DNA of 34,756 bases, taken from positions 1 to 34,756 of the forward strand of contig JAFKJW010000059.1 in the NCBI GenBank assembly GCA_017305925.1, in the 5' to 3' direction. This document shows, in pieces, positions 1 through 7,174 of the stretch. Each line of letters starts with the position of its first letter. The stretch's first letter is position 1. The notes below the pieces were generated by a model that was given only the letters and a program-made list of their open reading frames with translations, searched no databases and was not told where the DNA came from. Origin of the DNA: Hyphomicrobiales bacterium (GTDB lineage: Bacteria; Pseudomonadota; Alphaproteobacteria; Rhizobiales; Rhizobiaceae). The position numbers and the translations under genes are program-made.

Positions 1-1620
1 AAGGCGGCGCCACCAAACGGCGCGATCCTGACGGCGCTCGTTAGGGTGTTGAGGCCCTCGCCGCCCTCGAACTGGTCGTTGGGCGGGATCGACTCGACGA
101 TCAGCACGCCGCGTTGCAGTCCCTCGAAGGCTTCGGCGGCAATCGTGATCTCCCCGCGCTCATTGCCCATGCGGACCTTCTGCCCGTCCGCAATTTTCAG
201 CGCCGCCATGTCGTCCGGGTGCATCTTGACGCGCGGATTGCGCTCGCGCTTGCGGCTCGACGGCATCTCGTTGAACGACGAGTTGAGGAAGTGGTGCGCC
301 TTCGGGGTGAGCAGGGTGAGCGGGTAGCGCGCGTAGAGCGCGGGCGTCGCCTCCGGCCCCTCGGTCAGCGGGGCGTAGCCCGGCAGCGGGTCGTGCCCCG
401 CCTCCGCCATCGGCGCGGAGTGGAATTCGACCTTGCCCGAGGGGGTCGCGAAGCCGCCGTTTGCGAAGGGGGCGAAGGGTTGCGGGAGGCGCAGCTTGGC
501 CCAGCCGTCCCGCTCCAGGCGTTCCCGCGTGATGCCCGCCATCCAGGGGTGCGCGCTGGCGAGCGCCTGATCGATCAGGTCGTCGTCGCTGTCGCGGAAG
601 CAGGGCTCGTCGAAACCCATCCGCGCGGCGAGCAGGCGGAAGACCTCGGTGTTCGGCTTGCTCTCGCCGCGCGGCGCGATCGCCGGGCGGTTGAGCTGGA
701 TGTAGTAGTTGCCGAGCGCCCGGTGGAGGTCGGTGTGCTCCAGCTGGGTGGTCGCGGGCAGCACGATGTCGGCCCAGCGCGCCGTGTCGGTCAGGTAGGG
801 GTCGTGGACGACCGTGAAGAGATCCTCGCGCGCCAGCCCCGCCAGGACCCGGTTGCTGTCCGGCGTCGAGGCCACCGGGTCGGCGTTGTAGACATAGAGG
901 GCCTGCACGGGGGGATCGGCCAGCGTCGTCAGCGCCGCGCCGAGCTGGATCATGTTGACGTGGCGCGGGCGGCGGCCGTAGAGCAGGTCCGGGCGCTGCA
1001 GGGCGTCGAGATTGACGTCGAAGGCATCCTTGGTCGACATCAGCAGGCCGCCGGCCGGGTCGCGCCAGGCCCCGACCAGCGCGGGCAGGCAGGTGACCGT
1101 GCGGACGAGCATCCCGCCGTTGGAGTGGCGCTGCATCCCGTAGCGCAGGTGGATGACGGCCGGCTTGGTGGTGGCGTAGCGCCGGGCCAGCCGCACGATC
1201 TCCGCGGCCGGGATGCCGGTCAGCGCGGCGACCCGCTCCGGCGGGTACTCGGCCGCCCGCGCGCGCAGCTCGTCGAAGCCGAGGGTGTGGGCGCGCACGT
1301 AGTCCTCGTCGTGCAGCCCCTCCGCCAGGATCACCTGCATCAGCCCGAGCGCCAGCGCCGCGTCGGAGCCGGGATGCGGCTGCAGGTGCCAGTCGGCCCG
1401 CTCCGCCGTGCGCGTCCGCCGCGGGTCGATCACCACCAGCGTCGCCCCGTTGTCCTGCGCCGCCTTGATGAAGGGCATCAGGTGGGGGTTCGACGTCACC
1501 GGGTTCGTCCCCCAGCAGATGATCAGCTTCGCGTTCGGGAACTCCTCCGGATCGGTGCCGTAGAAGCTCCCCAGGGTGTAGCGGTTGCCCTCGACCGCCG
1601 CGGCGGGGGCGGCAGCAAGC
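1..1620 (-). CDS. molybdopterin-dependent oxidoreductase, partial (N-terminus missing, runs off left edge)
   Basis: A minus-strand frame is open without a stop from about 1,620 to base 1 and reads as a BisC/FdhF-class molybdopterin oxidoreductase (COG0243). Visible blocks, from N to C: GSFYGTDPEEFPNAKLIICW followed by GTNPVTSNPHL (pterin-binding region, about 1,470-1,570), VVIDPRRTRTAE, RYGMQRHSNGG, LYVYNADPVASTPDSN, DIVLPATTQLEHTD, and a C-terminal molydopterin-binding domain (LNSSFNE, MHPDDMAALKIADG, ESIPPNDQFEGG) ending almost at base 1. About 540 residues are present where relatives have about 690-700, so the C-terminus is nearly complete. The N-terminal part, which in many relatives carries the CxxC...C iron-sulfur motif, is absent: homology fades upstream of about 1,575-1,620 and no start codon fits. 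The substrate cannot be told. The rest of the gene is probably lost at a junction (see 1,605-1,678). Confidence 0.85.
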
Positions 1621-1678
1621 CGAGTCTTGGGGCGGTCTTCGGCCCATAGCGGCGCGCAGACCGGCACGTCCCGCGCTA
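1605..1678. other. suspected sequence junction (chimeric join or recombination breakpoint)
   Basis: The oxidoreductase frame loses recognisable homology here, about 150 codons before a normal start. It then runs, without start or stop, out of phase into the TAG stop of the next minus-strand gene (1,676-1,678). A functional arrangement of two same-strand genes would need a promoter or at least a start codon in this stretch, and neither is seen. The simplest readings are an assembly join or a deletion that fused unrelated DNA. Confidence 0.5.
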
Positions 1679-2302
1679 CTTCTTCCTTGTTGGCCCCGGC
1701 CGGAAATCGATGCGGTATTCCACGGGCGCGTTCAGGCGCGGCAACATCGCATAGGCGAAGGTCATGAAACTGTCCTGGGCCATTTGCAATTCGACGAAGG
1801 CCGGGCTCACGCCGGCACGGCCTGGCATCTTGGCGCCGGCGGGCGCGCCCAGCTTCACGTTGCTTTCGGCCGCGAATTGCGCGGTCACGGCGTGCAGCCC
1901 ATCCGGCACCGGCATGTCGAGCGGTCCGGTGGTGAGCACGGTGCAGGCTTCATTATTGTCGAGCACGACCGCCGGGCGCATCACATCTTCATAGCCCTGG
2001 CTGGCGAGAATGAAATAGCTGCCGCTTTTGCCGGTGACGGCCCAGCCTTCGCCGGTCTTTTCCTCGATATGCAGCAGGCCGACGAATTCCTCGCGCGAGA
2101 GCTTGCGGCCCTGAAGGCCATCCGCATAGGTCGCCAGCGTCCCCGCCCGATAGGCGTGCAGGCAACCCTTGTCATAGATGTCCAGAAACTCGGCCACATG
2201 GGCCGCCTGGTCCGGCGATGGCGGCGCGGCATCCTGCGCCCGCGCGGCCGGCGCAATGACGACCGCCAGCCCGGCCGCCAGCACCCCAAAATGCAATTTC
2301 AT
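1676..2302 (-). CDS. secreted protein of unknown function, 208 aa
   Basis: Not a family I recognise. The first 22 residues form a clear Sec signal peptide (MKLHFGVLAAGLAVVIAPAA, cut likely after ARA), so the protein is exported. The mature part has two cysteines (about C47 in DKGCLH and C120 in NNEACTVL) that could form one disulfide, and an acidic helix-rich start (DQAAHVAEFLDIYDKGC). A Lys-rich end (TRKK) precedes the TAG stop. It stands alone, and the region 5' of it is occupied by a palindromic repeat, so its promoter must lie within about 2,303-2,390. It is transcribed toward the suspected junction at about 1,650. The exact role is unknown. Confidence 0.75.
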   Translation of the reverse strand: MKLHFGVLAAGLAVVIAPAARAQDAAPPSPDQAAHVAEFLDIYDKGCLHAYRAGTLATYADGLQGRKLSREEFVGLLHIEEKTGEGWAVTGKSGSYFILASQGYEDVMRPAVVLDNNEACTVLTTGPLDMPVPDGLHAVTAQFAAESNVKLGAPAGAKMPGRAGVSPAFVELQMAQDSFMTFAYAMLPRLNAPVEYRIDFRPGPTRKK

Positions 2303-2357
2303 GATGCTCCCCTGCCCCAGGCCCCCAGCGTACAGGCATTTGAAAACACAACACCAC

Positions 2358-2521
2358 TGTCATTCCCGGCGAGGTGCGTCCAAGCACACCATTGTCATTC
2401 CCGGCGAGGCGCGCCCAGCGCCGAGGGAAGGGAATCCAGGTCCGTCAAACCGTGATGCTTTCGCGACCTGGGTCCCCTTCCCTCACTCGATGCTACGCAT
2501 CTCGCTCGCCGGGGATGACAA
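2358..2521. repeat. intergenic palindromic repeat (TGTCATTCCCGGCGAG family)
   Basis: The inverted arms are TTGTCATTCCCGGCGAG (2,392-2,408) and, opposed, CTCGCCGGGGATGACAA (2,505-2,521), with one mismatch. The left arm motif also occurs a second time as a direct copy at about 2,358-2,374. The same arms bound the element at 4,076-4,276, so this is an interspersed, non-coding repeat family of block B. Short ORFs read through it in several frames and are artefacts. Confidence 0.75.
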
Positions 2522-2529
2522 GTGGAGTG

Positions 2530-3171
2530 CTACTTGCCGGCAATCGTGGGGTTCACCCAGCCATTCTTCATCACGCCATGCGAGGGGCGGAAGGTGATGT
2601 AGTCCACATGGTCGGGAATGTCGGCCCAGCCATGCACCACGCCCGCCGGAACGATCAGCACATCGCCCACCCGCATCTCGATCTTGCGCGCGCCGATGGC
2701 GGTGCCGCCGCAGCTGGGCCCGTCCGGCCCGCCATCGGGATTGGCGGTCGAGTGGCGGCCGTTGACGAGATAGCCGTCGATGAACGCCGTGCCGCCGCCG
2801 GAGGTGATGTAATAACCCTCCGTCTGGCTGTCATGCGTGAGCCCGCCCCGAAGCCCGCCTTCCGGCACCGTCGCCATGGTGCGCCCGCACGGTCCGCGCT
2901 CGTCGGCGGCGGCGCCCTGGGCACGCGGCGGCGCGGGCGTGCGGGTGGACTGGCGATGCACCACGCCCAGCTCCATGCTCCAGCCGTCGCCGATATCGAC
3001 CACCTTGGCGTTCTCGTCCCGCGTGCGCTGGGACTGTTCGGTGGCGCTGATCTTGGCGATTTCTTCCTTGGTGATGACGGTTGCCGTGGTGGGCGCCGCG
3101 CTCTGCGCCAAGACCGAAACCGGAGTCAAAACGGATGCAAGAACCAAAACCTTCAAAGCCGTGCTGTTCAT
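2530..3171 (-). CDS. secreted cupin-domain protein, 213 aa
   Basis: The signal peptide is MNSTALKVLVLASVLTPVSV, cleaved near LAQSA. The mature part has a single cupin barrel in its second half: a conserved-looking ITSGGGTAFIDG strand, MRVGDVLIVPAGVVHGWAD (the typical G-D-x-x-x-x-P-x-x-x-x-H turn) and ITFRPSHG. Usual metal ligands of the first cupin motif are only partly evident, so enzymatic activity cannot be claimed; cupins of this kind are often sugar or small-ligand binders or isomerase-like. It is monocistronic, with its stop 8 bases from the repeat to its left and a 400-base leader region to its right. A second secreted cupin with the same layout lies at 16,580-17,185, so the two are probably paralogues with related jobs in the periplasm. 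Confidence 0.8.
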   Translation of the reverse strand: MNSTALKVLVLASVLTPVSVLAQSAAPTTATVITKEEIAKISATEQSQRTRDENAKVVDIGDGWSMELGVVHRQSTRTPAPPRAQGAAADERGPCGRTMATVPEGGLRGGLTHDSQTEGYYITSGGGTAFIDGYLVNGRHSTANPDGGPDGPSCGGTAIGARKIEMRVGDVLIVPAGVVHGWADIPDHVDYITFRPSHGVMKNGWVNPTIAGK

Positions 3172-3441
3172 AATGTCTCCCTCCCATGCCCGGACGATGT
3201 TCGCCCGGGTCGCGGGGGGAGACTATGGCGGCCCGCCGGGGTGATCCAGCGCGGCGCTTTCTGAGAGCTATTATCAAAACTCAGCCCGGATTCGCACCCA
3301 AACCGCCCTGTCACGATGGGCGCGCGCAAGGTCGCTTCAAAAAGTATTTTTGGAATGGCGCCCCCATCCTTGTTGCAAGCGACATTCGCAACTGCGGAAG
3401 GAAGCCTTGTTTTCCTCGCTCATACCGGCCGCTCTACACCA

Positions 3442-3479
3442 ATCCGTACACGGATGGTTGTATCGCCGGTTGTATCGGC
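3442..3479. promoter_or_regulatory. operator-like palindrome plus tandem 12-bp direct repeat
   Basis: The 400-base space 3,172-3,571 has no supported gene. It holds a perfect short palindrome ATCCGTACACGGAT (3,442-3,455) followed at once by two tandem 12-mers, GGTTGTATCGCC (3,456-3,467) and GGTTGTATCGGC (3,468-3,479). The first 12-mer recurs exactly at 9,732-9,743, between the divergent phage-type operons. The array sits about 95 bases before the small gene at 3,572, so a regulator-binding site is a reasonable inference. Confidence 0.4.
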
Positions 3480-3571
3480 ATTTCGAAATTATTTACCACG
3501 CGGTTGCACCCTTTATGTGGCCGAACAAAGCCAAGCGGCCCTTAACCAGAACCAATTGCCAGGGAGCAATC

Positions 3572-3778
3572 ATGCCGAACGTCACGTCTCTCTTTAACCG
3601 CGACCGCATGGGCGCCCACCGCGACGGGCCGGCGATCGCGCCCAGGGAGAAGGAACTCGCGGAGTATATCAGCGACATGCTCCAGTCGCTGGGCGCCTGC
3701 ACCCGGCACCCGGATTTCAGGGCGCTTCATGCGCTGATCGCCGCCGCGGAATCCGAAGCGCGCACGCTGGCGAAATAA
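3572..3778 (+). CDS. small protein of unknown function, 68 aa
   Basis: The start at 3,572 is chosen because an AGGGAG ribosome site lies 5 bases before it (3,561-3,566) and because the sequence upstream in the same frame looks random. The product (MPNVTSLFNRD...) is hydrophilic and mainly helical. It has an acidic middle (REKELAEYISDML) and an Ala-rich C-terminal helix (LHALIAAAESEARTLAK). One cysteine is present. No signal peptide or membrane segment is seen. No family is recognised. It overlaps the possible minus-strand ORF 3,727-3,945 tail to tail by 52 bases, and of the two this one has the better ribosome site. Confidence 0.6.
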   Translation: MPNVTSLFNRDRMGAHRDGPAIAPREKELAEYISDMLQSLGACTRHPDFRALHALIAAAESEARTLAK

Positions 3779-3945
3779 ACATTGCCGGCGAACGGCCCGG
3801 CCGGATTCACCGCCACCCGGTGGTAAACCTGGATGCGCCGGACAAAGTCTCCCAGCCGGCCGGGCGGTTCGCGCCAGGAAAGAATGGGGCTGCCATCGGA
3901 AAGCGCCGATGCGTTGTCCTGCTCGCGATGCGCCAAGGACGTCAT
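3727..3945 (-). CDS. possible small protein, 72 aa
   Basis: An ATG at 3,945 opens 72 codons (MTSLAHREQDNASAL...). The middle, PPGRLGDFVRRIQVYHRV followed by AVNPAGPFAGNVYFAS, has a protein-like composition with alternating hydrophobics and aromatics. The 3' part overlaps the end of the plus-strand gene at 3,572-3,778. No strong ribosome site, family or domain is recognised. It may be real but is weaker than its convergent neighbour. Between it and the repeat at 4,076 I see nothing else coding. Confidence 0.3.
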   Translation of the reverse strand: MTSLAHREQDNASALSDGSPILSWREPPGRLGDFVRRIQVYHRVAVNPAGPFAGNVYFASVRASDSAAAISA

Positions 3946-4075
3946 GGGTTGAGGCTCCGGCTTTGCGGGCGCCAGAAATCGCGGCGCGGGCCGGCAACCC
4001 GTTAAAATCCGAAGCCCGCATACCCTTCCCCACATGTCTCCGACAGACGCCGACAAACCGGCGCAACCAAGCTCA

Positions 4076-4276
4076 CCTGTCATCCCCGGCGAGCGAGATG
4101 CGCGGCATCGAGTGAGGGAGCGAGTAGCGACGGCGTGGGAGCGACCCAGGCCTCTCAACCGTAACCCTCTCACCACCTGGATCCCCGCCCGGCCTTCGCT
4201 TCGCTCCGGCGTTCGGTTGGCTGGCCGCCCCTTCGCATCGTCCGCAATGCGGCCGATGCTCGCCGGGGATGACAGG
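4076..4276. repeat. 201-bp palindrome-bounded intergenic repeat
   Basis: The arms are perfect 19-bp inverted repeats: CCTGTCATCCCCGGCGAGC at 4,076-4,094 and its complement at 4,258-4,276. The interior contains further small palindromic words rich in GAGCGA/TCGCTC. The arms match those at 2,392-2,521, so this is a second, larger member of the same family. Its right arm covers an in-frame ATG (4,269) of the AlkB frame, which argues that the real alkB start is further in. Confidence 0.8.
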
Positions 4277-4334
4277 AAGGCGGCGACAAGCGACGGGCCT
4301 TGCATCGCCCAACCCGCACCGCCAGATAGGAAGC

Positions 4335-4919
4335 GTGCGCCAACACACTCTGCCCGACCTGTTCGGCGAACCGGTCCTGCCGGACGGCTTTCGCTATCGG
4401 CCCGATGTCTTGTCGGCGGCCGAAGAAGCGCGGCTGGCGGCTGGGTTCGCGGCCCTGCCCCTGAAGCCGTTTGAATTTCACGGCTATCTGGGCAATCGCC
4501 GCATCTTCACTTTTGGGCATAAATACATGTTCGCGGGCGCGGATGCGCGCGACGACCACAGCATTCCCGATTGTTTGCGCCCGCTGATGGAGATTGCCGG
4601 TGAGATCAGCGGCCAGCCCGCCGCCCGCTTCGAACAGATCATGGTGACGGAATATGCGCCCGGCGCGGGCATCGGCTGGCACCTGGACCGGCCCAATTAC
4701 GAAGACATTGTGAGCATTTCATTCCTGGCGCCCTGCGCGCTTCGGCTGCGCCGCAAGGCAGGCGACAGATGGGAGCGCCGCACCGCCTGGGTCGCGCCCC
4801 GCTCCGCCTACCTCCTCCACGGCGCCGTGCGCACCGACTGGCAACACAGCATCGCCCCGATGGACAGGCTGCGATATTCGGTGACGTTGCGGAGTTTTAG
4901 GGAGGGGAAGGGGAAATAA
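4335..4919 (+). CDS. AlkB-like 2-oxoglutarate/Fe(II) dioxygenase, 194 aa
   Basis: AlkB-family enzymes repair alkylated nucleic acid bases by oxidative demethylation using Fe(II), O2 and 2-oxoglutarate. The iron ligands are visible: H116 and D118 in GWHLDRP and H171 in QHSIAP. The 2-oxoglutarate-binding arginine is R180 in LRYSVTLR. The leader DLFGEPVLPDGFRYRPDVLS is typical of the short alphaproteobacterial AlkB-like group of about 190-200 residues. I chose the GTG at 4,335, after AGGA at 4,328, because the ATG at 4,269 lies inside the arm of an intergenic repeat and the first 22 residues from it look like noise. It is monocistronic. The exact substrate (DNA, RNA or protein) cannot be told from sequence. 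Confidence 0.85.
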   Translation: MRQHTLPDLFGEPVLPDGFRYRPDVLSAAEEARLAAGFAALPLKPFEFHGYLGNRRIFTFGHKYMFAGADARDDHSIPDCLRPLMEIAGEISGQPAARFEQIMVTEYAPGAGIGWHLDRPNYEDIVSISFLAPCALRLRRKAGDRWERRTAWVAPRSAYLLHGAVRTDWQHSIAPMDRLRYSVTLRSFREGKGK

Positions 4920-4974
4920 GGCCAAAAACAGACCGGCAAAAACTATACAATCCCTCCAAGTAGATATGATGTGA

Positions 4975-5163
4975 TCAAAACTTTGTGAGTTCTTCGGTCG
5001 AAATTTCGTCACCGTCAGCATTCAGCTTCACAACGATGATCGCGTCAGCCTTCACCCCGGAACTCCTACCAGCAGCAAACGATTGCGCTTCATGTAAACT
5101 ACCGCACACTTCCGATTTTAGAACAATCTTTCCATCGCAGATAAACTTGACCACATAAGCCAT
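4975..5163 (-). CDS. small protein of unknown function, 62 aa, in AT-richer island
   Basis: The ORF reads MAYVVKFICDGKIVLKSEVC and ends STEELTKF. An in-frame ATG four codons earlier (5,175) is possible. The pattern is a beta hairpin (YVVKFICDGKIVLK), a helix with AQSFAAGRSSG, and a second strand (DAIIVVKLNADGDE), which looks like a small folded domain. Two cysteines are present, with no signal peptide. Base composition is clearly more AT-rich than the alkB gene beside it, like the following two genes, so it probably arrived with them. No family is recognised. Confidence 0.55.
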   Translation of the reverse strand: MAYVVKFICDGKIVLKSEVCGSLHEAQSFAAGRSSGVKADAIIVVKLNADGDEISTEELTKF

Positions 5164-5210
5164 GGGACACCCCAAATTCTATTCGGTCAGACTAGACACG
5201 ATAAATTTCG

Positions 5211-5678
5211 CTATCGCTTCCCATCGATCGTGCGCAAAAGCACAGAAGCAAAAGACAGATGATCAAGGCACAAATCTATGGGGTCAGATTTTATTTCGTG
5301 GCCCCTTGGATTTCGAATGGCGGACATAGAACCCGCAAAAATATGTCGATACCCTAACTGCTCGTCGATGTCGCTAGCTGACTGCAAATCGTTCAATTTA
5401 ATTTTTGGCCCACTTTCATTGAAGGCAGCCATCATTAATTTGAACCCGGTTTCGGAAATGCCCGAAAGCTTTTTGACCATCAGATCAATTAATTTGAACG
5501 CCTCAAATGTTGCTTGAGAATAATGACCGTTATTAAATAGTTTAAGCGCCACACGCGAAATTTCGGGATGAATATTTCGCTCGTCAAATGGATGGACATT
5601 TTTGGCTTCAGGGCGCGCTGAGCCTACATTTCGTACGCTTCTAACTAACCGCTCGAACTTTAATAGGCCGTCGCTCAT
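5211..5678 (-). CDS. TIGR02391 (Ymh-like) family protein, 155 aa
   Basis: The body matches the TIGR02391 pattern: HPEISRVALKLFNNGHYSQA, FEAFKLIDLMVKKLSG, LMMAAFNE, a segment ending GYRHIFAGSMSAIRNPRGHE, and DHLSFASVLLRTIDGK at the end. The RNPRGHE helix is the family's most conserved part. Members are small cytosolic proteins that occur patchily and often near phage-defence and restriction genes; their biochemical role is not established. The start (5,678) overlaps the stop of the upstream DUF5343 gene in an ATGA, so the two are translationally coupled. Base composition is AT-rich against the surroundings, which suggests acquisition by transfer. Confidence 0.8.
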   Translation of the reverse strand: MSDGLLKFERLVRSVRNVGSARPEAKNVHPFDERNIHPEISRVALKLFNNGHYSQATFEAFKLIDLMVKKLSGISETGFKLMMAAFNESGPKIKLNDLQSASDIDEQLGYRHIFAGSMSAIRNPRGHEIKSDPIDLCLDHLSFASVLLRTIDGKR

Positions 5679-6215
5679 CCTAGGAGGTTTGCCTTGATGC
5701 TTTTGAAAATGTGGTCGTAAGTTTCTGCACTTCCTTCGGCTGGCAGATTTATTTCAATTCTCACCGTCAACCCTATATCCTTTTTAGAATTACCAAGGTC
5801 TACCTTGCCGCTTTCCAATTTCATGGAACGCACTTTTGGCTTCTCGATCTTCGGCTTTACACTTCTCACTTGATTGTCGAAAATAGCCGATTAGATCATC
5901 CCTACCCATCGCCCAAGCGCCGTCACCTCGAATTTCAAAGAGGTCCGCATAAGCGCTTTTGACGAGGGCAGAAAATGACTTTTGAAAATCTTGCTCATTA
6001 TGAATTGCGAGTACTTCCTGACCCTTGGCAGTCCGCTTGCCTTCTGCATCTATCAGCCCAACAAATTGAAGGGCGTTAATGACATAACTTTCGTTATTTG
6101 AAGCTAATCCGAGTTTTTTCACTGTCTCAGATGTCACGGTAGCAGGAAAATTTTTACGGAGCAGACTAACCATCTGCGTGATGTTTCCTGGTCCGGAGAT
6201 ATATGGATGCGTCAT
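5675..6215 (-). pseudogene. DUF5343 family gene, broken by frameshift and probable internal deletion
   Basis: The N-terminal part runs from an ATG at 6,215, behind a GAGGG ribosome site: THPYISGPGNITQMVSLL, KLGLASNNESYVINALQFVG, LIDAEGKRTAKGQEVLA and YADLFEIRGDGAWAMGRDDL then IGYFRQSS. It then continues out of frame to a stop at 5,790. The family's characteristic C-terminus, GLTVRIEINLPAEG then ETYDHIFKSIKANL, is found in another frame (5,675 to about 5,870) and ends exactly at the ATGA overlap with the TIGR02391 gene. The central segment that relatives carry between the two parts is also missing, so both a frameshift and a deletion near 5,790-5,870 are likely. The frame-2 part can start at a GTG (5,869), so a split two-protein gene is an alternative reading. 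No function is established for the family. Confidence 0.65.
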
Positions 6216-6289
6216 AACCACCCTCAATCTAAAGAAATTAAATCGCTAGACTCATTGGAATCGAATTGGCGAATGCTTCAATCTAGCAT

Positions 6290-6446
6290 CTAGGCGCCAT
6301 TTTGCAGACTCAGGCGATATCTTTTATTCGCCTCCCGGTTGCATTGCACACAATTACGCTGACCGGGCCGCCAGGAACCTCGCCCGGATTTACACATGTG
6401 GATGGGTGGCGGCTTGGCGGGTGTCGAACCCGCTTCGCCCCCTTTA
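6290..6446 (-). pseudogene. degenerate second copy of the zinc-ribbon gene
   Basis: This 157-base stretch reads GGEAGSTPAKPPPIHMCKSG then RGSWRPGQRNCVQCNREANK, RYRLSLQ and a TAG stop. It is clearly homologous to the intact gene at 6,950-7,174 at both protein and DNA level. It has no start codon of its own, because the 5' part is replaced by the end of the secreted-protein gene (stop 6,444-6,446). One cysteine of the first CxC pair is changed (CKSG instead of CKCG). It is therefore a truncated, non-functional duplicate in direct orientation. Confidence 0.7.
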
Positions 6447-6920
6447 ATGAGGATAAATCTGCAACTGATCCGAGCCGTTTAAATACCAGGAGCCGTCCGG
6501 CCAGTGCCAAATCCATGCGTCTTCCGCGCGGAAGCAACCGCCGTCATCTTTCTCATTCGGGACGCCACCATCTGCAGCCCTGACGATAAGCAATTTTTCG
6601 CCCCAATCCGTTATTGCAAAAATACCAATCTCGTCTGCATTTGTTTTTCGTTCATAGTCGGTGCTGTCGGAAATCGCGCGTCCCGTCACGGTTCGGCCTT
6701 TGAAAACCCTCAAGAGGTCCGCCGCGCTATAATATTGCGTGACGAAACAGACTTCGCGAAGATCGTTCATAGAAAGTGCATCTGCCGCGAGCACCGGGTT
6801 GGACTTTCCTTCGAGATGTAAAGCCATATCGGTTTCGTTGCCGTACGCCAGTGATCGGCAAAGCAGCCCTGCCAAGAGGCAACTCCCGTAAATAGCTAGC
6901 CTTTGCAGATGGAATTGCAT
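6444..6920 (-). CDS. secreted protein of unknown function, 158 aa
   Basis: The start at 6,920 (MQFHLQRLAIYGSCLLAGLL) gives a proper signal peptide ending near LAYG; a start 12 codons earlier (6,956) would place a charged segment in front of it. The mature protein contains two cysteines (REVCFVTQYY and GGCFRAED), a repeated aromatic pattern near the end (DAWIWHWPDGSWYLNGSDQL) and an FKGRTVTGRAI strand. No family is recognised. It is AT-richer than the genes to the right and sits exactly between two direct copies of a zinc-ribbon gene, which suggests it was carried in by a duplication or insertion event. Expression signals are weak. Confidence 0.6.
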   Translation of the reverse strand: MQFHLQRLAIYGSCLLAGLLCRSLAYGNETDMALHLEGKSNPVLAADALSMNDLREVCFVTQYYSAADLLRVFKGRTVTGRAISDSTDYERKTNADEIGIFAITDWGEKLLIVRAADGGVPNEKDDGGCFRAEDAWIWHWPDGSWYLNGSDQLQIYPH

Positions 6921-6949
6921 CGTCCGTGTCTTTCTCACCAGCAGCTTAT

Positions 6950-7174
6950 CTACCATAAATCCTGTTGGCTTGAGACTGGATCGAACTTCAGGCTCTGTCG
7001 ATATTTTGCGTTCGCCTCACGGTTGCATTGCACACAATTTCGCTGCCCCTTGCGCCACGGCCCTCGCCCGCATTTGCACATATGGAGAGGCGGCGGCTCC
7101 CCCGGCATCGAACCGGGCTCACCGCCTCGCAGGACCGCGAACCGAGCCACCTCGCTTTCCAGATGCACCCTCAT
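6950..7174 (-). CDS. small zinc-ribbon protein, 74 aa, last gene of the phage-type replication operon
   Basis: The C-terminal half carries a CxCG...CxxC zinc ribbon: MCKCGRGPWRKGQRNCVQCN followed by REANAKYRQSL. Small proteins of this kind are common in phage early regions of Alphaproteobacteria; their role is unknown, and nucleic-acid or partner binding is an inference. The ATG at 7,174 overlaps the TGA of the DUF6456 gene as ATGA, and no separate ribosome site is seen, so it depends on translational coupling. A degenerate second copy lies 500 bases downstream (6,290-6,446). The N-terminal 30 residues (GGEPGSMPGEPPP) are encoded by DNA able to form a T-arm-like hairpin, noted separately. Confidence 0.65.
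   Translation of the reverse strand: MRVHLESEVARFAVLRGGEPGSMPGEPPPLHMCKCGRGPWRKGQRNCVQCNREANAKYRQSLKFDPVSSQQDLW

Noticed and set aside
114-1649. Long plus-strand frame of 511 codons and a minus-strand frame of 495 codons in the same place
   Set aside because: Both are Arg/Gly/Ala-rich low-quality translations caused by high GC. The true coding frame is the third one on the minus strand, which reads as a molybdopterin oxidoreductase.
7085-7155. A possible tRNA gene on the minus strand
   Set aside because: Only the T-arm folds properly. The space for D and anticodon arms is too short, and no CCA-like end or anticodon loop is present.
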